A stretch of 64,000 bases of DNA from Paludibacterium denitrificans (GCF_009707705.1 NZ_WLYX01000001.1:620001-684000); one strand, 5' to 3'; counted from the stretch's first letter, positions 36,152 to 48,342 are shown. Numbers and translations: made by a program. Notes: generated from the sequence alone by a model not told the origin.

Positions 36152-38710
36152 ATGCCAACACCGCCAATACCGCCCCGTTCCGCTTTCTGGCAGCTTCCTG
36201 TCGCCAGCTTGTTGCAGCAATTGAAAAGCCGTCCTGATGGCCTCAGCCATGCCGAGGCTGCGGAGCGGTTGGCCGAATTTGGCCGTAATGTTATCCACGG
36301 CGAACGTCAGCGGGCGTTACTGGTGCAGTTTCTGGTCAAGTTCCGTAACCCGCTGGTCATCATCCTGCTGATTGCCAGCGCGCTGTCTGCCGTGACCGGC
36401 GATGTGGCCAGCTTTTTCATCATCACGGTGATTGTCGTGATCAGCGTGACGCTGGATTTTGTGCAGGAATACCGCGCCGGGCAGGCCGCAGAGCAGCTGC
36501 GCCAATCGGTGGCCATCCGCGGGCGCGTGCTACGGGATGGTCAGGCCGTGGAAATCCCGCTGGCAGAATTGGTGCCGGGCGATATCACCCTGCTGCGCGC
36601 TGGCGACCTGATTCCGTGCGATGGCCGGTTACTGGAAGCCAAAGACTTCTTCGTCAACCAGTCGCTGCTGACCGGTGAACCCTATCCGGTAGAAAAAACC
36701 GTGAGCGAAGGCTCGAGCGAAACCGACATCTTGCTCGCCAACAACAGCGTGCTACTCGGCACCTCGGTGATCAGCGGCAGCGCCAAAGTGCTGATGTGCC
36801 GCACCGGCCAGAGCACGACACTTGGCGACATTGCCGACACGCTGTTGGCCAAACCGCCTGCCACTGACTTCGAGCAGGGCATTCACCGCTTCGGCCTGCT
36901 GATCATGCGCATGACGGTGTTGCTGGTGTTGTTCGTACTGCTGGTCAATGCGTTCTTCCATCGGCCATGGTTGGAATCGTTCCTGTTTGCGGTGGCTCTC
37001 GCGGTTGGCCTGACGCCAGAGCTGCTACCCATGGTGGTTTCGGTCACCCTGTCGCGCGGGGCCCTGCGCATGGCGGCGCACAAGGTGATTGTGAAGCGGC
37101 TGGCATCGATTCATAACCTCGGCAGCATGGATGTGTTCTGTACCGACAAGACCGGCACGCTGACCGAGGCACGTATTCGTCTGGAGCGGCATGTCGCGCC
37201 GCTCGGGCAGGAAAGCCAACGGGTGCTGGAGCTGGCGTATATCAACAGTTCTTTTGAAACCGGTCTGCGCAGCCCCCGGATGACGCCATTCTGGAACACA
37301 AGGAAATTGACGCCAGCGGCTGGCAAAAAATAGATGAAGTCCCGTTCGACTTCGAGCGGCGCCGCGTGTCCGTGCTGGTGGACGATGGCAGTAGCTGCTG
37401 GTGGTCAAAGGAGCGCCGGAGGACATTCTACGGTTATCCGTGCGCTACGAAGTGGCCGGTGACGGCACGGCACAGTTGATGGACGAAACGGTGCGTGCGG
37501 CGATTAACCAGCAATTTGAAGCACTCAGCCAGCAGGGTTTCCGCGTTTTGGGCATTGCCTCGCGGCAGGTGGGCAAGGACCATCCCCATGCGGTGGTGAG
37601 CGATGAGACCGAACTGGTATTTGCTTTGCCGCGTTTCTCGACCCGCCCAAGGAAAGCGCCAAAACGGCGCTGACCAGGTTGGCCGAAGACCGGGTGGCGG
37701 TCAAAATCATCACCGGCGATAACGAACTGGTGACTCAGCATCTGTGCGCCCAACTCGGGCTGCCGGTTAGCGGGGTACTGACCGGCAGCGCGATCCAGCA
37801 AATGGATGATCAGGCCTTGGCCGCACGCGTGGAACACGTCAACCTGTTTTGCCGGGTGGCACCGGCGCAAAAAAACCGGATCATTCTGGCGCTGAAACGG
37901 CGTGGCCACGTGGTGGGCTATTTGGGCGATGGCATCAACGATGCGCCATCGCTACATTCGGCCGATGTGGGGATTTCTGTCGATAGCGCGGTGGATGTTG
38001 CCAAGGCCGCGGCGGACATGATTTTGCTGGAATCGAACCTGAACGTGCTGCATGCTTAGGCGTACAGGAAGGGCTGGACGTTCGGCAACATCATGAAGTA
38101 CATCATGATGGGAACCAGCTCCAATTTTGGCAACATGTTCAGCATGGCCGGGGCAGCGCTGTTCTTGCCCTTCCTGCCCATGTTGCCGGTGCAGATCTTG
38201 CTCAACAACCTGCTCTACGACGTGTCCGAACTGCCGATTCCGCTGGATCAGGTGGATGATGAGGATTTGCGCCAACCGCGTCACTGGGACATGAATTTCA
38301 TCCGCAATTTCATGCTGATCATCGGCCCGGTCAGCTCGCTGTTTGACTTCCTCACCTTCTACCTCATGCTCACGGTGTTTAATGCCTTAGGCGCAGCGCT
38401 GTTTCATACCGGCTGGTTTATCGAGTCGATGGCCACGCAGGTCCTGGTCATTTTTGTGATTCGCACCCGTCGCCATCCTTTCCACAGCCGCCCCAACCGC
38501 TGGCTGCTGGTCGGTTCCCTCATGGTGGTTGCCACGGCGGTATTGCTGCCGTTTACCCCGGCTGGCGTCCATTTGGGTTTCGTGCCGCCACCGGCTTCGT
38601 TCTTTTTCATCCTCATTGCCATGGTGCTGTTTTACCTGCTGGTGGTGGAACGCATCAAACAATGGTTCTTCCAGCGCTTTGCACCGGTCGTGAAGATGAC
38701 GAACCCCTGA
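36152..38710 (+). CDS. mgtA: Magnesium-transporting P-type ATPase (MgtA/MgtB type)
   Basis: P3B ATPase of about 853 residues. Cation_ATPase_N at 1-70; TM1-TM2; actuator with SLLTGEPYPVEK; TM4 with VGLTPELLP; phosphorylation motif DKTGTLTEA; nucleotide-binding KGAPEDI; hinge GDGINDAPSL; and C-terminal membrane helices beginning TFGNIMKYIMMGTSSNFGN. Imports Mg2+ at the inner membrane. Frameshifts near 37276 (CCCCCGGAT for CCCCTGGAT type), 37393 (GTAGCTG for GCCAGCTG), 37632 (GCTGGCTTT minus four) and 38055 (GCTTAGG). No mgtC or corA neighbours. Confidence 0.93.
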
Positions 38711-38724
38711 GCGGCCACGCTGAT

Positions 38725-39550
38725 TTAACGTAGCATCCAGCGCGTGGCGTGCGATAACGGGCCTTGCAAGGCATGGGATACACCCGCGGGTAGATCCAGC
38801 GGCCTGAGCAGCATCTTGGCGGCCATCTCGATCGGATAATGCGCCTGAATCTGCTGCAAAAGCCGTCGGCTAAGTGCCTTGAAGTCGGCACGGTTGGCTC
38901 GAGCCGAGGCCTTGGCGCACGCCATACACATGCCATAAGGCGCACTCGGCATCTCCGCGCCGCGCTTCGAGGGCGCGCCGTTTCAGCGCGGCCATCACCT
39001 GCAGACGGCTGGTTTGCTCGCCTTGACGGTATTGGCGGAAATAGCGGAAAAAATGTTTGTAGTGGTCGATCTCTTCGGCACGAATCTGCTGTGCCAGCCC
39101 GACCAAAACCGGCTCGTCCGCACAGGCGGCCAGTGCTTGATAGAAGGTGGCCGTTCCGGTTTCCACCACGCATCGCGCCACCAGTTCCAGCCCGCGGGTA
39201 GGCTCCAGCTGCTCCATGGTGCACAGCTGCGAATAGTCGGCAACGAAGGCGCGATAGGCTTGCGGCCAGTCGAATTCTGGCCAGACCTGCTCAACATAGC
39301 CACGCAGCACCCGGCCGTGGCGGGTTTCTTCCTTCTGCCAATGATCATGCAGCCACGCCGTCACCACTTCATCGTCTGCGAAGCGCTGAGTCAGGTTGTC
39401 GGTATAGAGTTCCGACGTGATTTCGATGAACGACGCCGCCGCCACCAGATAGAACACATCCTCACGCTGGCGCACGCGGTCGGCTTGGATCGCGGCCCAC
39501 GGGATCTGGTCGAGATTCCAGTTGGCCGAAAGGGGAACAGGTTGTTGCAT
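38725..39550 (-). CDS. Ferritin-like diiron-domain protein next to Cfa
   Basis: About 274 residues. Paired helices carry the carboxylate/His pattern of diiron ferritin-like proteins: EITSELYTDN, KEETRHGRVL (ExxH), ARCVVETGTATFYQAL and AEEIDHYKHFF (ExxH). A helical C-terminal 90 residues end LSHATRWMLR. I do not recognise a named subfamily. A likely oxidase or oxygenase role, perhaps on lipids given the cfa gene just upstream. Break at 38869-38875 (minus ACTTAGC for ACCAGC). Confidence 0.7.
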
Positions 39551-39609
39551 CGCATGGGACTCCCGTTACAAGGCCGCAGACCGCTGGCAACAGCGCGCAG
39601 GCAACAAGC

Positions 39610-39622
39610 AAGGTTGGCCGAA
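39610..39622 (+). repeat. DUS-like repeat (AAGGTTGGCCGAA)
   Basis: Exact 13-mer in the 99-base gap after the cfa stop. A second 10-mer lies 83 bases away inside the ferritin-like gene (39521-39530). Confidence 0.85.
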
Positions 39623-39649
39623 CACGCCTCGCTGCGGATAGATACAGAC

Positions 39650-40851
39650 TCAAACCGGGCGACGATAGCCGCCAGCCACGCCTTGCGGTGACAGCACGAT
39701 CTGCCAGAGCTGATTGAGGCGGGCGCGGAAACTGCTTAACACAGGCCAGCAGGTAATAACGCCACATGCGCTGAAAACGCTCGCCATAGTGCGGCGCAAA
39801 CTGTGGCGAGGACTGGGCAAAGCGCTCATGCCAAGCCATCAGCGTGCGGTCATAGTCGGCACCAAAGTTATGCACATCCTCGATCAGGAAACGCGCCTCA
39901 CACGCCTCGGCAATCTGGTCAAGCGAAGGCAGTTCACCGTTGGGGAAGATGTAGCGGTCAATCCACGGGTCGGTGGGGATATGGCGCCGGGTTTTGCCGA
40001 TGGTGTGCAGCAAAAACAGCCCATCCTCCGTCAGGCTGCGCCGGGCCATCTGAAAAAAAGCACGATAATTCTTGTGGTTAAGCATGCTCGAACATGCCAA
40101 TTGAAGCAATGCGCTCGAAGCGTTCGTGCCCGTCGCCATTGAACTGGCGGTAATCCTGCAAACGGAATTCCACCGGCAGACCGGCACAACGCTGACGCCC
40201 AAGTTCAGCCTGCTCGCGCGAGATCGTCAGGCCAACGCATTGCACGCCATGGCGTTCGGCTGCAAATTTCATCAGGCTGCCCCAACCACAACCAATGTCC
40301 AACAACCGCATGCCGGGTTGCAAACCCAGCTTGCGGCACACCAGCTCGAGCTTGGCGGCCTGCGCCTCTTCCAGCGAGCGGGCATCCGCCCAGTAGCCAC
40401 AGGTATACGTCAGGCGCTGATCGAGCATGGCCGTGAAGAAATCATTGCCCAGATCGTAATGTGCCAGACCCACCGCCCAGGCCCGCCGCAGGTTTTGCAG
40501 ATTGAACAGCCGCGCACGCACGGACTGCAGCCACAGCCGCGACATGCTTACCTTCTCTTCCAGCCGCGCCATGATCACCCGCGCAACAAACTCATCCAGC
40601 TGTGGGCAATCCCACCAGCCATCCATGTAGCTTTCGCCCAGCCCCGGGCTACCTTCCGCCAGAATCCGAGTGGCGGTTTGCGGGTGATGAATCTGCATGT
40701 CCCACGGGCGTTCTCCACCAATGCGGATATCGGCTTCGGCCAACAAGGCGGCAAGAGTGTGCCACGCGCTAACAGAATGCTTGCGCACGGGCTGCGACCG
40801 TACCGGCGCAGCGGTTTCGGTAATCATGGATGAAAACGGCGGCGATGCCAT
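39650..40851 (-). CDS. cfa: Cyclopropane-fatty-acyl-phospholipid synthase
   Basis: About 399 residues. Transfers a methylene from SAM to unsaturated phospholipid acyl chains at the membrane. Visible: GLGESYMDGWWDC, HYDLGNDFFTAMLDQRLTYT, SAM motif LDIGCGWGSLMKFAAE, LTISREQAE, and MFEH followed by NHKNYRAFF in the repaired frame. AAAGGAGG lies five bases before ATG 40851. Frameshifts at 40078-40084 (GTTAAGC) and 39734-39740 (GCTTAAC, minus GTTAAGC), the latter hiding the true end FRARLNQLWQIVLSPQG. Likely operon with the ferritin-like gene. Confidence 0.93.
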
Positions 40852-41474
40852 ACGTCCTCCTTTGCCTTGCCATGCTGGGTAATGGCTACGGCGTTTCGGT
40901 ATGTTCCAGTTGTGCCACACCGGGCCAGCAGCCTGAATCAGCGGCCTCGGCCCGTATGCATCCCCAAAACAACAGTCCATTACCACGGCACCATGGCAGG
41001 CATGACGTCAGGTATTGACCATCCCCGAAAAGAAGCCGCGCGAGGAAGGATTATTCGCGGCCTCAACAACGCTATTGCTGGAACTTGACTATCTCTTGCT
41101 GCCACAAGGTGGATCACAGGCCAACAGCGGTTACGCTGACAGGCCAAGTCCACATCGAGACACCGTTTGGCACTGGCGAAGTGACCACCGGCTTTTGCGC
41201 CCGACTCCGTTCAATCTCCCTCCGCGACGTTTTTTTATGTATAGCCCGCGGTCGGCACATTGCCATGGCCGCGAATAACCCCTGACGCAACATCAGTACA
41301 GTTGATAATTTGATATATAGTGAGTAGTTGATGTCATGCATCAAAATCGACGACAAAAAACCTGATGCATACTGAAACGGCTCACTCGACGAGACAGAAA
41401 ACTGCTTTAATCAACAAAGCATTTTCAATAAAAATGATTATCTGACCGCGCCATCATGGCCAGAGGAACGCATT
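40852..41474. other. 623-base intergenic region before the FIST-MCP gene
   Basis: The first 430 bases are GC-rich with no credible gene. 41281-41450 is AT-rich and probably carries the FIST-MCP promoter. It includes TGCATCA/TGATGCA inverted repeats (about 41337-41370) that could be an operator. Confidence 0.4.
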
Positions 41475-43478
41475 ATGTTTTTCTTCAAAAAACACTCCCA
41501 GACACAACCAGCCAACACCAGCGCCGAGCGCCACGCGGCGGGATCGCAGGAAATGGGCATTATCCGTACCGATAATGCCAATTACGTGCGCGCGTTGACC
41601 GATGCGGGAAGTGCGTCGGTGCGTCTGGTGCTGGGTTACATCAACCCCGGTGCGGATCTGGATCAGGTGGCGCGTAACGCCGCCACGGCATTCCCCAATG
41701 CCAAGGTGGTGCTGTCCACCACGGCGGGCGAATTGTGTTCGCTTTCGGCCAACGATGCGCTTTATCTGCTTACCAATGGCCAATGGCAAAGCATGGTGTT
41801 CCAGCTGTTTGACGAGCGTCTGGTCAGCGATGTGTATGTCGCCAGCGTGCCGCTCGCCTGTGAAGACATCAAAAGTGGCACGCCTACCCTGCGCCACAGC
41901 GAGCGCCTGCGCCGCCTGAATGAAGCGCTGTCGCGCGTATCGCCACCGTTTGACATGAGCTGTGAAGAAGGCTTTGTCCTGACCCTGATAGACGGGCTTT
42001 CCAACAGCGAAAGCTACCTGATGGAAGCGGTGTACGAATCGGACCGTTTCCCGCTGCTGTTTGTGGGCGGCTCGGCCGGTGGCCCGCTGGATTTTTCCAT
42101 GACGCGGCTGCATGACGGCCAGTCGACCAAAGACGGCCATGCCGTGCTGGTCTTCATCAAGATGGCCAAAGGCTATCGCTACGGCGTGTTCAAATCGCAG
42201 AACTTCCGGGAGACCGGGGTCAGTTTCACCATTGCCGAAGCCAATACCGAGCTGCGCCAGGTGACATCGGTCTTTAACCAGAATGGCCAGATCAGCAACG
42301 TGCTCGAGGTACTGGCCAAACACTTCAACTGCGCCGAAAGTGACGTCGCCAACAAGCTGGCCAGCTACAGCTTTGGCATCAAGATCAAGAACGAGCTGTT
42401 TGTCCGCTCGGTACTGGCGGTGGATACCAAGAAGCGGCTGCTGCAGTTTGCCTGTGACCTCTCGTTTGGCGAAACCCTGCATCTGGTAAAACAGGAAGAT
42501 CTGGCCGAGCGCACCCGGCAGGATTTTACCAACTTCAGCCGGGGCAAGCCGGTGCCGGTGGGCGGGCTGCTGAATGACTGCATCCTGCGCCGCCTCAACA
42601 ATGCCAACGCCTTGTCGCGCTGCAATGTCTACGGCGATATCCCCACCGCCGGGTTCTCCACCTTTGGCGAACTGCTGGGGGTGAACATCAACCAGACGCT
42701 GACTGCCTTGTTCTTTTATCGGGCTGACGGCACGTTCCACGACGATTTTGTACAGCGCTTCCCGGTGCACTACGCCAACTTCAAAAACTATTTCTATAGC
42801 CGCGAAGTGCAACGTGCCAGCATGATCGACCAGATGAAGAGCCGCGTCATCACCGAACTGCAAGGCTACAAGACCTTTGCCAGCCAGTTGATGGAAAGCC
42901 TGCCGGTGTTCCGCGACACCACGCGCGAACTGGTGGCCAGCCTGTTGGCCATCCAGCAGCAGATTCAGCAATTCTCCAGCGACGTGGAAGCGGGTAATCA
43001 GGTTTCCACCAGCGTGGGCAAGCGCATCGAATTGCTGGAAACCGATGCCCGGCAGATTGGCGATGTGATGCTGATGATCAAGAAAATTGCCGAACAGACC
43101 AACCTGCTGGCGCTCAACGCGGCGATTGAAGCCGCCCGTGCCGGTGAAGCAGGCCGCGGTTTTGCCGTTGTCGCCGACGAAGTGCGCAAACTGGCCAATA
43201 CCACCCAGTCCAATCTGGATGCCACCGGCGGCGCGGTGGATCACGTGATGGCCGGGGTGAAGCAGGTAGGCGGCGACATGCGGGTAATGAGCGATCACGT
43301 ACACCACTTTGCCAACGAAATGACGCAGATGGTAACCACGCTGCAGGCGCTGGCCGATACCTCGCAAACCAGCCAGCACCGTGTGGACGACATGCTGATG
43401 CATACCGAGGAGTTGTATCAGCGCATGAGCGAAGTGGATCGCGAAATGAACGCGATTCTGGCGCTGGAAAAACAGTAA
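41475..43478 (+). CDS. Soluble chemoreceptor with FIST sensor domain
   Basis: Intact, 667 residues without membrane segments. An N-terminal FIST_N region (about 30-230; [27 protein letters not shown]) and FIST_C (about 235-390; [19 protein letters not shown]) precede a helical linker and an MCP signalling domain with [20 protein letters not shown] and [19 protein letters not shown] domains are thought to sense small ligands such as amino acids in the cytoplasm. No CheR-type tail pentapeptide (it ends LALEKQ). One of the few long genes here without any frameshift. Confidence 0.92.
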   Translation: MFFFKKHSQTQPANTSAERHAAGSQEMGIIRTDNANYVRALTDAGSASVRLVLGYINPGADLDQVARNAATAFPNAKVVLSTTAGELCSLSANDALYLLTNGQWQSMVFQLFDERLVSDVYVASVPLACEDIKSGTPTLRHSERLRRLNEALSRVSPPFDMSCEEGFVLTLIDGLSNSESYLMEAVYESDRFPLLFVGGSAGGPLDFSMTRLHDGQSTKDGHAVLVFIKMAKGYRYGVFKSQNFRETGVSFTIAEANTELRQVTSVFNQNGQISNVLEVLAKHFNCAESDVANKLASYSFGIKIKNELFVRSVLAVDTKKRLLQFACDLSFGETLHLVKQEDLAERTRQDFTNFSRGKPVPVGGLLNDCILRRLNNANALSRCNVYGDIPTAGFSTFGELLGVNINQTLTALFFYRADGTFHDDFVQRFPVHYANFKNYFYSREVQRASMIDQMKSRVITELQGYKTFASQLMESLPVFRDTTRELVASLLAIQQQIQQFSSDVEAGNQVSTSVGKRIELLETDARQIGDVMLMIKKIAEQTNLLALNAAIEAARAGEAGRGFAVVADEVRKLANTTQSNLDATGGAVDHVMAGVKQVGGDMRVMSDHVHHFANEMTQMVTTLQALADTSQTSQHRVDDMLMHTEELYQRMSEVDREMNAILALEKQ

Positions 43479-43604
43479 CCCCCACGGCACTTACACGATT
43501 GCCCTGACTGCGGGCGACAGGCGGCCATGCACCAGCTACGGCTGAAGCATGGCCGCCTGTTTGTTGTGCGTGGCACCGCCCTGCAGAACAGCGCTGCGGC
43601 GTTT

Positions 43605-43614
43605 TTCGGCCAAC
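43605..43614 (-). repeat. DUS-like repeat (10-mer core)
   Basis: GTTGGCCGAA on the minus strand, 127 bases after the FIST-MCP stop. Confidence 0.75.
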
Positions 43615-43771
43615 TACTCTCACTTGAAATTACCTGACCGGCCGGGCGGCTGCCATGTCATAATCGCTTACTGTACACGGCAAAGTCTTTCTGGATCATG
43701 GCATTACCCCTCCTTACGGCAACATTTCCGACTGGTTTTTCCCTCCGGGCCGCCGCCCAGACCCCTGCACA

Positions 43772-46401
43772 ATGACGGTCAATACGCCTCTGGAAGGGCA
43801 AGCCACGGCTCGCCTGCGTGCGCTCGCGCTGGCAACACTGGCACTGACCATTTGCGCCATCGGCATTTATTGTTGGCGTCTTGAGGTATCCACCACCCAC
43901 CTGCAGCACGACACACAGCGTCAGGTCGAGCAGCGCGTCAGCACGCTCGCCGGTGCCGTCGCCGGGCAGACGGAAGCGATGATTCAGCTGGTGGATTTCG
44001 CGCTGCAACACCTGTGCGATGAATATGAAGACGGCCGTTCCATCGCCAATGATGCGCGCTCGATCTTTCATAATTTTTCAGCTGATACCGTGAAAAACAT
44101 CGAGGTGATCGATGCTGATGGTTATCGGTCATGGTCGAGCAGCGGCGCGCCAACGCACACCTACCTTGGCGAGCGCGAGTATTTCCGGGTTTTGCGCAAC
44201 AGCACGGACGATCAGCTGTTTATCAGCCACCCGGTTTGGGATCGCGCCACCGGAACATGGTTAATCCACCTGTCGCGCCCCATCCAGCGTCAGGGGAAAT
44301 TTGTCGGAGTCATGGTGGTGGCGCTGTCGCCGCGCTACTTTGCCGATAGCCATAACAGCCTCGACCCGCACCCACAAAATGTGATTTCGCTGTTTCGTAG
44401 CGATGGTGCCTATCTGGCGCGCACCCCCAACCTGACCACCGCATTGGGTAAAACCGTACCCGCCAGCTAAGCCGTTTATCGGGCCGCACGCCCGCCAGCA
44501 AGGCATCTTCCACGCGGTGGCGGCCTTCGACCAGATCAAACGCATTTATGCCCGGCGCCGCGGCACGCACTATCCGATCGTGGTTACCGTTGGTATCGAC
44601 GAAGCGGCCGCGCTGTTACCGGTGCAACAGGAAAGCCAGGACGGCTGGCAGCGGGCGCTGGCTTAAGCAGCGCGCTGGTACTTGCGCTGGCCAGCATTGT
44701 GTCGCTGTTGCTGTTACGTGCAGCGCGCCAGCAGCAGTTTCTGGCGGCGAGCGAAAAGCGCTACCGCTCGTTCTTCCAGAAGAACACCTCGGTCAAGCTG
44801 GTGATCAACCCGGCCAATGGCATGATCGTCGATGCCAACCCTGCCGCCGCGGCGTATTACGGCTATACACGCGAGCAGCTGCTGGGCATGGGCATGGCCA
44901 ACATCGACTGTCTGCCGGTCGAGGCATTGTTGGCCGAAATGCACGCGGCGCAAACCGAGCAACGCACTTATTTCAATCTGCGCCACCGTCTGACCTCGGG
45001 TGAGGAGCGCGATGTCGAGGTGTATGCCGGTCCGGTAGAAATCGAAGGCAAGACCCTGATCTTCGCCATCATCCACGACGTGACCACGCGTCACGAGCTG
45101 GAGCGCCGCCTGTCGGCCAGCGAGGAGTTGCACCGCAGCCTGTTTCTGACCATCGCCGAAGGCGTGGTGGTGATCAACGGCGACGGCGAAATTACCTCGT
45201 GGAACAGCGCGGCCTTGAGCATTCTTGGTGTCAGCGCCGACGCATTGCAAACCCGCCGCTCAGTATTGCTGGATGCCAATGGCGAAGCGTTGGCGCCACA
45301 CGATTACCCCTCGCGACAAGCGGCGCGCGGCGAGCATCTGACCCAGTGCGCTGTTTGGCGTAGCCAAGGCCGATGGCTCACGCACCTGGCTGCTGTGCAA
45401 CAGCCGTCCGCTGCTGGCCGCCAGCCACGCCTATGCCGGTGTCGCGGTCTTGTCGTTTGCCGACATCACCCAATTGGTGGACGCGGAAGAATCGCTGCGG
45501 CTGGCTCAGTCGGTGTTCGAGGTGGCTGGCGAAGGCATCATGGTTACGAATGCCGAAAACCGCATCATCGCGGTCAATCCGGCCTTTAGCCTGCTAACCG
45601 GTTATGAACCGCATGACATCATCGGCCAGATGCCTTCCGTGCTGGCTTCCGGTCAGCACGATGCAGCGTTTTACGCCGAAATGTGGCACCACATCCAGCA
45701 TGACGGCCATTGGGAAGGCGAGGTGTATAACCGCCGCAAAGACGGCAGCCTGTTTGTCGAGTGGCTGCGGATTACCGTGGTGCCAGAACGGCGGGGACAT
45801 GGCCGCCGACATGTGGCGATGTTCAGCGACATCACCTCTCTCAAGCATGAGGCGGAAACGGTCTGGCGTCAGGCCAATTTTGACGACCTGACCGGGCTGG
45901 CCAATCGCAAGCGACTGGAAGACCGCCTGAAAAACGCCATCGCCCAGGGCTGCGCGCAAACAGGCCATCGTGGCACTGCTGTTTATCGATCTGGACCGCT
46001 TCAAGCCGGTCAATGACCAGTATGGCCATGCCACCGGCGATGCCCTGCTGCGTCAGGTGGCCCAGCGGCTGGAACACAGCTTGCGCGAAGAAGACACCAT
46101 TGCCCGGCTGGGCGGCGATGAGTTTGTCGTGGTGCTGCCGGATCTTGAGCAAACCGACAGCCCGGCGGTGGTGGCGCAGAAGATTGTTTCGGTGCTGTCG
46201 CAGCCGTTCAAGATTGACGACAACCTCATCGATATTTCTTGCAGCATCGGGATCAGCGTATTCCCGGAAGACGCCAGCACGGCCGAGGCACTGATTGCCC
46301 GCGCCGATGCGGCGATGTATCAGGCCAAGCAGGCCGGGCGCGGCAACTGGCGTTGTGCCAGCCACGACACCACAGCTGGATGTGAGGACGTTCCGGCGTG
46401 A
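43772..46401 (+). CDS. Membrane-bound PAS-GGDEF diguanylate cyclase
   Basis: About 875 residues. TM1 (14-34), a periplasmic Cache-type sensor (to about residue 290), TM2 near 44670-44720, at least three PAS domains (KNTSVKLVINPANGMIVDAN; TIAEGVVVINGDGEITSWN; VAGEGIMVTNAENRIIAVN), then GGDEF with RLGGDEFVVVLPD. Synthesises c-di-GMP in response to an external cue. Frameshifts at 44466-44472 (GCTAAGC), 44661-44668 (GCTTAAGC), about 45350 and about 45960. It follows the FIST-MCP gene but has a 293-base gap. Confidence 0.88.
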
Positions 46402-46437
46402 GCCGACCGCGACTCTGGCAGCGCCTTCAACAGGTTT

Positions 46438-46449
46438 TTCGGCCAACCT
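46438..46449 (-). repeat. DUS-like repeat (AGGTTGGCCGAA)
   Basis: Exact 12-mer on the minus strand, 37 bases after the cyclase stop. Confidence 0.85.
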
Positions 46450-46560
46450 GACAAACCCGGCTCGGCACATGAGCCGGTATGGACTGTGCACTAAAATCGC
46501 CCAACACGGCGGGGACGTTGTACCCTAGCCGCTTATTATTGAAAGTCTCGCGAGTAAACA

Positions 46561-46859
46561 TGGAACAAGCAATCAAACTGATCGGGGCAGCGCTCACGAA
46601 AAATGGCAAATACAAGATTTTTCTTGAGTCAGCCGACGGCAGCAACCAACCGATGGGCACCCGCGAGATTGATGCCGATGCCATCCGCCTGCTGTTTCCC
46701 GTCCCGCTGAATGACAAGGGCGATGCCAAGGAGCTGGAAAGCCGCCTGCATCAGGGGCTGCTCAACAGCAAGAACGCCAAGGCCATCAAAATCCTGCACG
46801 ACCTGATCACCATCGACAAGATCGTGCGCATCAAGCGCGCCCATCTGGCCAACTATTAA
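46561..46859 (+). CDS. Hypothetical 99-residue cytoplasmic protein
   Basis: Starts MEQAIKLIGAALTKNGKYKI and ends KIVRIKRAHLANY. No membrane segment or signal peptide, and no Cys or known motif. Balanced charge and a regular helix/strand pattern suggest a small folded domain. ATG at 46561 is preferred; an upstream start at 46479 would add 27 residues with poor composition. I do not recognise the family. Confidence 0.6.
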
Positions 46860-47060
46860 TCCACCATACCAGCCCGGAGCGGCTCGGGGCGTGATATGCC
46901 CCTCCTCCGTCCACCGGGCATGGTTTGCCATGCGCTAAAGCCCCCACGCAACACATCACCAGCACTCCCGCCACGTCCTGCCGGTTTCCCCTCTTGTTAA
47001 TGTCATGATTAGCGGTTACGCTTATAAAATATAAATTTATATAATATTAGGAGTATGCAC

Positions 47061-47631
47061 ATGTTGCGCCCCGCTCTCGCTCTTGTTCTTGCCAGCTTCA
47101 GTGTGTCCGCCCGGCGGCCGATCCCGCTCCGGAAATCGCCCCGTTGCAAGACGCGGCCAATCGCCTGTTGCAGCGCTTGGGTACGGCACTGAAACAGGAA
47201 ATGTCCACGCATGGCCCAGTCGCCGCCATTGGCGTGTGCAAGGATCTGGCGCCGCAACTAGCAGGTGAACTGTCGCGGGAAAACGGCTGGAAAGTCACCC
47301 GTGTCAGCCTCAAGGTGCGCAACCCGATGCTGGGCCTGCCGGATGCCTCGGGAACAGCAGCAATTGCTGAATTTCGATGCCCAAGCCAAGAACGGCGCCG
47401 CTCCCGCCAACCTGCAACACGCCGAAATCATCACCGCGCCGGGGCCGCTATCAGCGCTACGTCAAGGCCATTCCCATGCAACCGATGTGCCTGACCTGCC
47501 ATGGCCCGGCCGAGCAGATTCCCACCGAAGTGCGGCAGGCATTGCAACGCAGTTATCCGCACGACAAGGCCACCGGTTATCAGCCGGGCATGATCCGTGG
47601 TGCGGTGTCGATCACCCGGCCGCTGCCGTAA
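47061..47631 (+). CDS. Periplasmic Tll0287-like (DUF3365) haem protein
   Basis: About 189 residues. A signal peptide (MLRPALALVLASFSVSA), then LLQRLGTALKQEMSTHGPVA, AIGVCKDLAPQLA and a c-type haem site CLTCHGP near residue 145, with the terminal GYQPGMIRGAVSITRPLP. This is the DUF3365/Tll0287-like sensor-type domain, sometimes fused to kinases but here free. Frameshifts near 47112 (GCCCGGCGG for GCCCTGGCGG), 47348 (CCTCGGG for CCTGGG) and about 47445. Haem attachment would need the Ccm system. Confidence 0.8.
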
Positions 47632-47638
47632 CGCCGGT

Positions 47639-47651
47639 TTCGGCCAACCTT
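47639..47651 (-). repeat. DUS-like repeat (AAGGTTGGCCGAA)
   Basis: Exact 13-mer on the minus strand, eight bases after the haem-protein stop. It abuts a GGGCCGTC/GACGGCCC hairpin (47653-47671) that may act as terminator. Confidence 0.85.
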
Positions 47652-47686
47652 GGGCCGTCTGACGGCCCGTTTCTGGAAATCACTCC

Positions 47687-48121
47687 ATGCCCAAGCTTTC
47701 TCGCCGGATGAAATGGGCGGTGTTCTTGCTGCTGGCGCTGCTGTTTTACCTGTTTGTACTGCGCACCGATCCCAAGGTCAGCGCGCTCAATGACGTCATC
47801 GCCCAGCGTGGCAGTAGCGCGCTGCAGCACTACCCCTATCCTTTCCACGTAGTACGGGTAGAAGGCGACACCGCCTACCTCTCCACCCCGCGCTCGCCGG
47901 ATGTCCCGGTGGTCAGCGTGATTGGCACGATCGAACCCAAACTGGCCGGGGCATCAGATAACGATCCGGACTTCATGGCCGCACAGGCGCGCATGGCCCG
48001 GGTACAAGGCGAAGCCCGCGCACTGGTGCTGTCGCAGCCCGGCATCAAACATGTGGAATGGGAGCTGGATCGCTCCCGGCTACTGGACCACGGCGTGATG
48101 CTGCCGCCAAGCCAGCCCTGA
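47687..48121 (+). CDS. Hypothetical membrane-anchored protein
   Basis: 144 residues. One N-terminal membrane helix (about 9-26, AVFLLLALLFYLFVL) and a periplasmic region containing VVRVEGDTAYLSTPRSPDVP. The signal looks uncleaved. No recognised family. Whether it works with the preceding haem protein is unclear; the two are 55 bases apart with a hairpin between. Confidence 0.6.
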   Translation: MPKLSRRMKWAVFLLLALLFYLFVLRTDPKVSALNDVIAQRGSSALQHYPYPFHVVRVEGDTAYLSTPRSPDVPVVSVIGTIEPKLAGASDNDPDFMAAQARMARVQGEARALVLSQPGIKHVEWELDRSRLLDHGVMLPPSQP

Positions 48122-48342
48122 TTGGGCAACCGGGCGTTGCCGTCACGCGACGTCCGGCCGCTGCCAGCCATAAAGTCCTCCCGCTTGGCGCGGTGGCAAT
48201 GGTATGCTCCGCCTCCCGCGCCACTCGGTTGGCGCCATGACATCCTCAACGCCTGCGGCCAGCGCCGCTCCCGGAGACTGGACCCATGCCATGGACTGAC
48301 AACGGCGCCCTGGCCGCGCCACTTCACGCTGGTGAGGCCAAC

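Noticed and set aside
41454..43490. Long minus-strand open frame (678 codons) opposite the FIST-MCP gene
   Set aside because: It is a shadow of the real gene: composition is His/Gln-rich with no domain, while the plus strand has full FIST and MCP motifs.
47653..47671. Neisseria DUS (GCCGTCTGA) in a hairpin
   Set aside because: Only nine of ten bases match and only one such site was noticed; it is explained as a GGGCCGTC/GACGGCCC terminator stem.
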